From contig JAUCEP010000002.1 in NCBI GenBank assembly GCA_030348875.1, forward strand, positions 1,505,001-1,569,000: a stretch of 64,000 bases of DNA, written 5' to 3'. Below are positions 62,730 through 64,000 of the stretch, in pieces. The stretch comes from Ureibacillus composti (GTDB lineage: Bacteria; Bacillota; Bacilli; Bacillales_A; Planococcaceae). Both the position numbers and the translations under genes were made by a program. Within the stretch, counting starts at the first letter, position 1; every line of letters begins with the position of its first letter. The notes under the pieces were generated by a model. The model saw only the letters and a program-made list of their open reading frames with translations. It had not been told where the DNA came from and did not search any database.

Positions 62730-63557
62730 ATGATGAAAAAGTGGTTCAAAAAAGCGGTTTTTACAACGACTGCAGTATTAGCGTTAGCAGCATGCTCGAG
62801 CGAGGAAGAAAAAGAGACCGTAGAGGCATCAGCTGAAGGAACTAAGGTTGTATACGTAGCACAAAATATTGTTCCGAATAAACCTTATAGCTTCTTTAAT
62901 GAAAAAAATGAAATGGACGGCTATACGGTTGATTATTTAAAAGCTGTCGACGAATTATTGAAGGATTATACATTTGAATATGACCAAGTTGAAGCAGATG
63001 CTATGTTAGTAGGGACAGAGACAGGAAAATATGATTTAGCTGCCAATTATTATTATCTAACGCCAGAACGCAAAGAAAATTATTTACTTGGAGAAAGCGA
63101 ATATGGTTATACGTATACGTCAATTGTAACGAAAGCAAATGAAAAAGACATACAATCATTTGAAGATTTAGGTGGTCGTATTGTATCACCATTGAATCCA
63201 GGAGGGGGAACAAGTGTAGCCATTAAAGAATTTAATGAAAAAAACCCGGATCATCCTATTTTGATTGACTGGACAGAATCTTTTGCTGATGCGGAAGCAT
63301 TTAAGGGGATTGATGCAGGGAAATATGACGCATGGTACGGTAATTCCCATAACTTTGATGTTATTAACGAAAGTTTAAAGCTAGATTTGAAAATTGCTGC
63401 CTATGTTTCAAAAGAACCGATTTGGGTGTTGTTCAATAAAGATAACGAAGAGCTTGTAACTGCTTTTAATGAGGCAACAAAACAATTAAAAGAGGATGGA
63501 ACATTAGCAGAGCTTTCAAACAAATGGTTCGGTAAAAATTACTTTGAAGAAGAGTAA
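62730..63557 (+). CDS. Amino-acid ABC transporter substrate-binding lipoprotein
   Basis: 275 aa. Signal peptide with lipobox ALAAC. Family 3 binding protein: PYSFFNEKNEMDGYTVDYLK, YDLAANYYYLTPERKENYLL, IQSFEDLGGRIVSPLNPGGG and LKEDGTLAELSNKWFGKNYF. GGGGGAG precedes the tandem ATG ATG start. Third gene of the importer operon. Confidence 0.92.
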   Translation: MMKKWFKKAVFTTTAVLALAACSSEEEKETVEASAEGTKVVYVAQNIVPNKPYSFFNEKNEMDGYTVDYLKAVDELLKDYTFEYDQVEADAMLVGTETGKYDLAANYYYLTPERKENYLLGESEYGYTYTSIVTKANEKDIQSFEDLGGRIVSPLNPGGGTSVAIKEFNEKNPDHPILIDWTESFADAEAFKGIDAGKYDAWYGNSHNFDVINESLKLDLKIAAYVSKEPIWVLFNKDNEELVTAFNEATKQLKEDGTLAELSNKWFGKNYFEEE

Positions 63558-63589
63558 AAGAACTAACCACCGAGTGAAGAGGTGAAGTG

Positions 63590-64000
63590 ATGAATACAAG
63601 TTATTATTTAGGGGCACTTGAAACGATACTACCTAAACTCCCAATTACAATTGGGATGATGATGTTGGCACTACTTGGAGGGCTTATCGTTGGTACGATA
63701 CTAGCCATTATCCGTATACGGCAAAAGCCGATTTCAAATGCGTTGGCAACCATATATATTTCGTTTATGCGTTGTACCCCAACAATTGTTCAATTATTTT
63801 TAGTGTTTTATGGCTTGCCGTTATTTTTTGAACTAATGGGAATCGACATAAATGGTTGGAGCAAATTTATCTTTGCAGTGCTAGCATTAGGCTTACACAG
63901 CACTGCTGTCATTGCAGAAATTATGCGAGCTGCTTATTTATCAGTGCCAGCAGGTCAATTTGAGGCAGCAGAAGCAGTAGGAATGACAAAACTTCAAATG
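63590..64000 (+). CDS. Amino-acid ABC transporter permease (partial, runs off the window)
   Basis: 137 codons to the window edge. HisM-type permease with LPITIGMMMLALLGGLIVGT, YISFMRCTPTIVQLFLVFYG, and the start of the EAA loop EAAEAVGMTKLQM. ATG 63590 with GAAGAGGTGAAG. Fourth gene of the aminotransferase-importer operon. Confidence 0.92.
   Translation, partial: MNTSYYLGALETILPKLPITIGMMMLALLGGLIVGTILAIIRIRQKPISNALATIYISFMRCTPTIVQLFLVFYGLPLFFELMGIDINGWSKFIFAVLALGLHSTAVIAEIMRAAYLSVPAGQFEAAEAVGMTKLQM

Overview
The window is AT-rich, densely coded DNA from an endospore-forming member of the Bacillales (Bacillaceae or Planococcaceae type; the genus cannot be fixed from sequence alone). The pointers are a GerA-type germinant receptor operon with a candidate sigma-G promoter, strong AAGGAGG-like ribosome binding sites with many GTG/TTG starts, a B. 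subtilis-type 7-1-7 Fur box, a YxdLM/YxeA peptide-stress module, CsaA and a glnK-amtB pair. No rRNA, tRNA or CRISPR array was seen. The window looks chromosomal, with several decayed genes and IS3-family remnants.

Layout. 0-6.7 kb: an AraC-type regulator, an HrtBA-like ABC exporter behind a promoter flanked by two TetR-type palindromes, a VanZ-family protein, a membrane-anchored unknown and an aldehyde dehydrogenase remnant. 6.8-11.9 kb: a compact sigma-54 island (AcoR-like activator, two -24/-12 promoters, enhancer-like dyads, SCP2-like protein, alpha/beta hydrolase, and an rpoN gene). 12.5-16.1 kb: gerA/B/C-type germination operon. 16.2-18.2 kb: a methyltransferase between IS3 remnants. 18.2-21.2 kb: ArsR regulator with two intact luciferase-like flavin oxidoreductases and one decayed one. 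22.1-28.7 kb: glutathione-dependent formaldehyde detoxification (HxlR-type regulator, FrmA, FrmB, Gfa, decayed second frmB), followed by GshAB, which makes glutathione, and a CPYC thioredoxin-like protein. 29-34 kb: secreted unknown, CsaA, GNAT, AmtB/GlnK. 34.3-39.7 kb: two-component system divergent from a YxdL/YxdM/YxeA-like ABC module, with 11-bp direct repeats between them. 39.8-44.5 kb: small membrane proteins, MsrA, a lipoprotein nuclease. 45-49.4 kb: type II NADH dehydrogenase with a DUF1641 protein, a DUF4230-like protein, and a CDF metal exporter with a leader peptide and terminator hairpin. 50-53.5 kb: Fur-box-controlled FbpABC ferric iron importer. 53.8-60 kb: azoreductase/Rrf2 pair, a nuclease-fold protein with Cys- and His-rich tails, lipoproteins and small membrane proteins. 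60.7-64 kb: aminotransferase with an amino-acid ABC importer running off the right edge.

Two repeat families cut across the layout. One is a family of about 18 short imperfect hairpins (GGGCGC-ATTC ... GAAT-GCGCC, T-rich tail, TAAAGGGCCA), all in the same orientation. The other is three copies of a 350-380 bp non-coding element (44.6, 54.1 and 59.9 kb) with terminal inverted repeats and nested hairpins; one hairpin keeps its pairing although its sequence differs completely between copies. With the leader-peptide arrangement upstream of the CDF exporter and the self-contained sigma-54 island, these are the best candidates for undescribed biology here.
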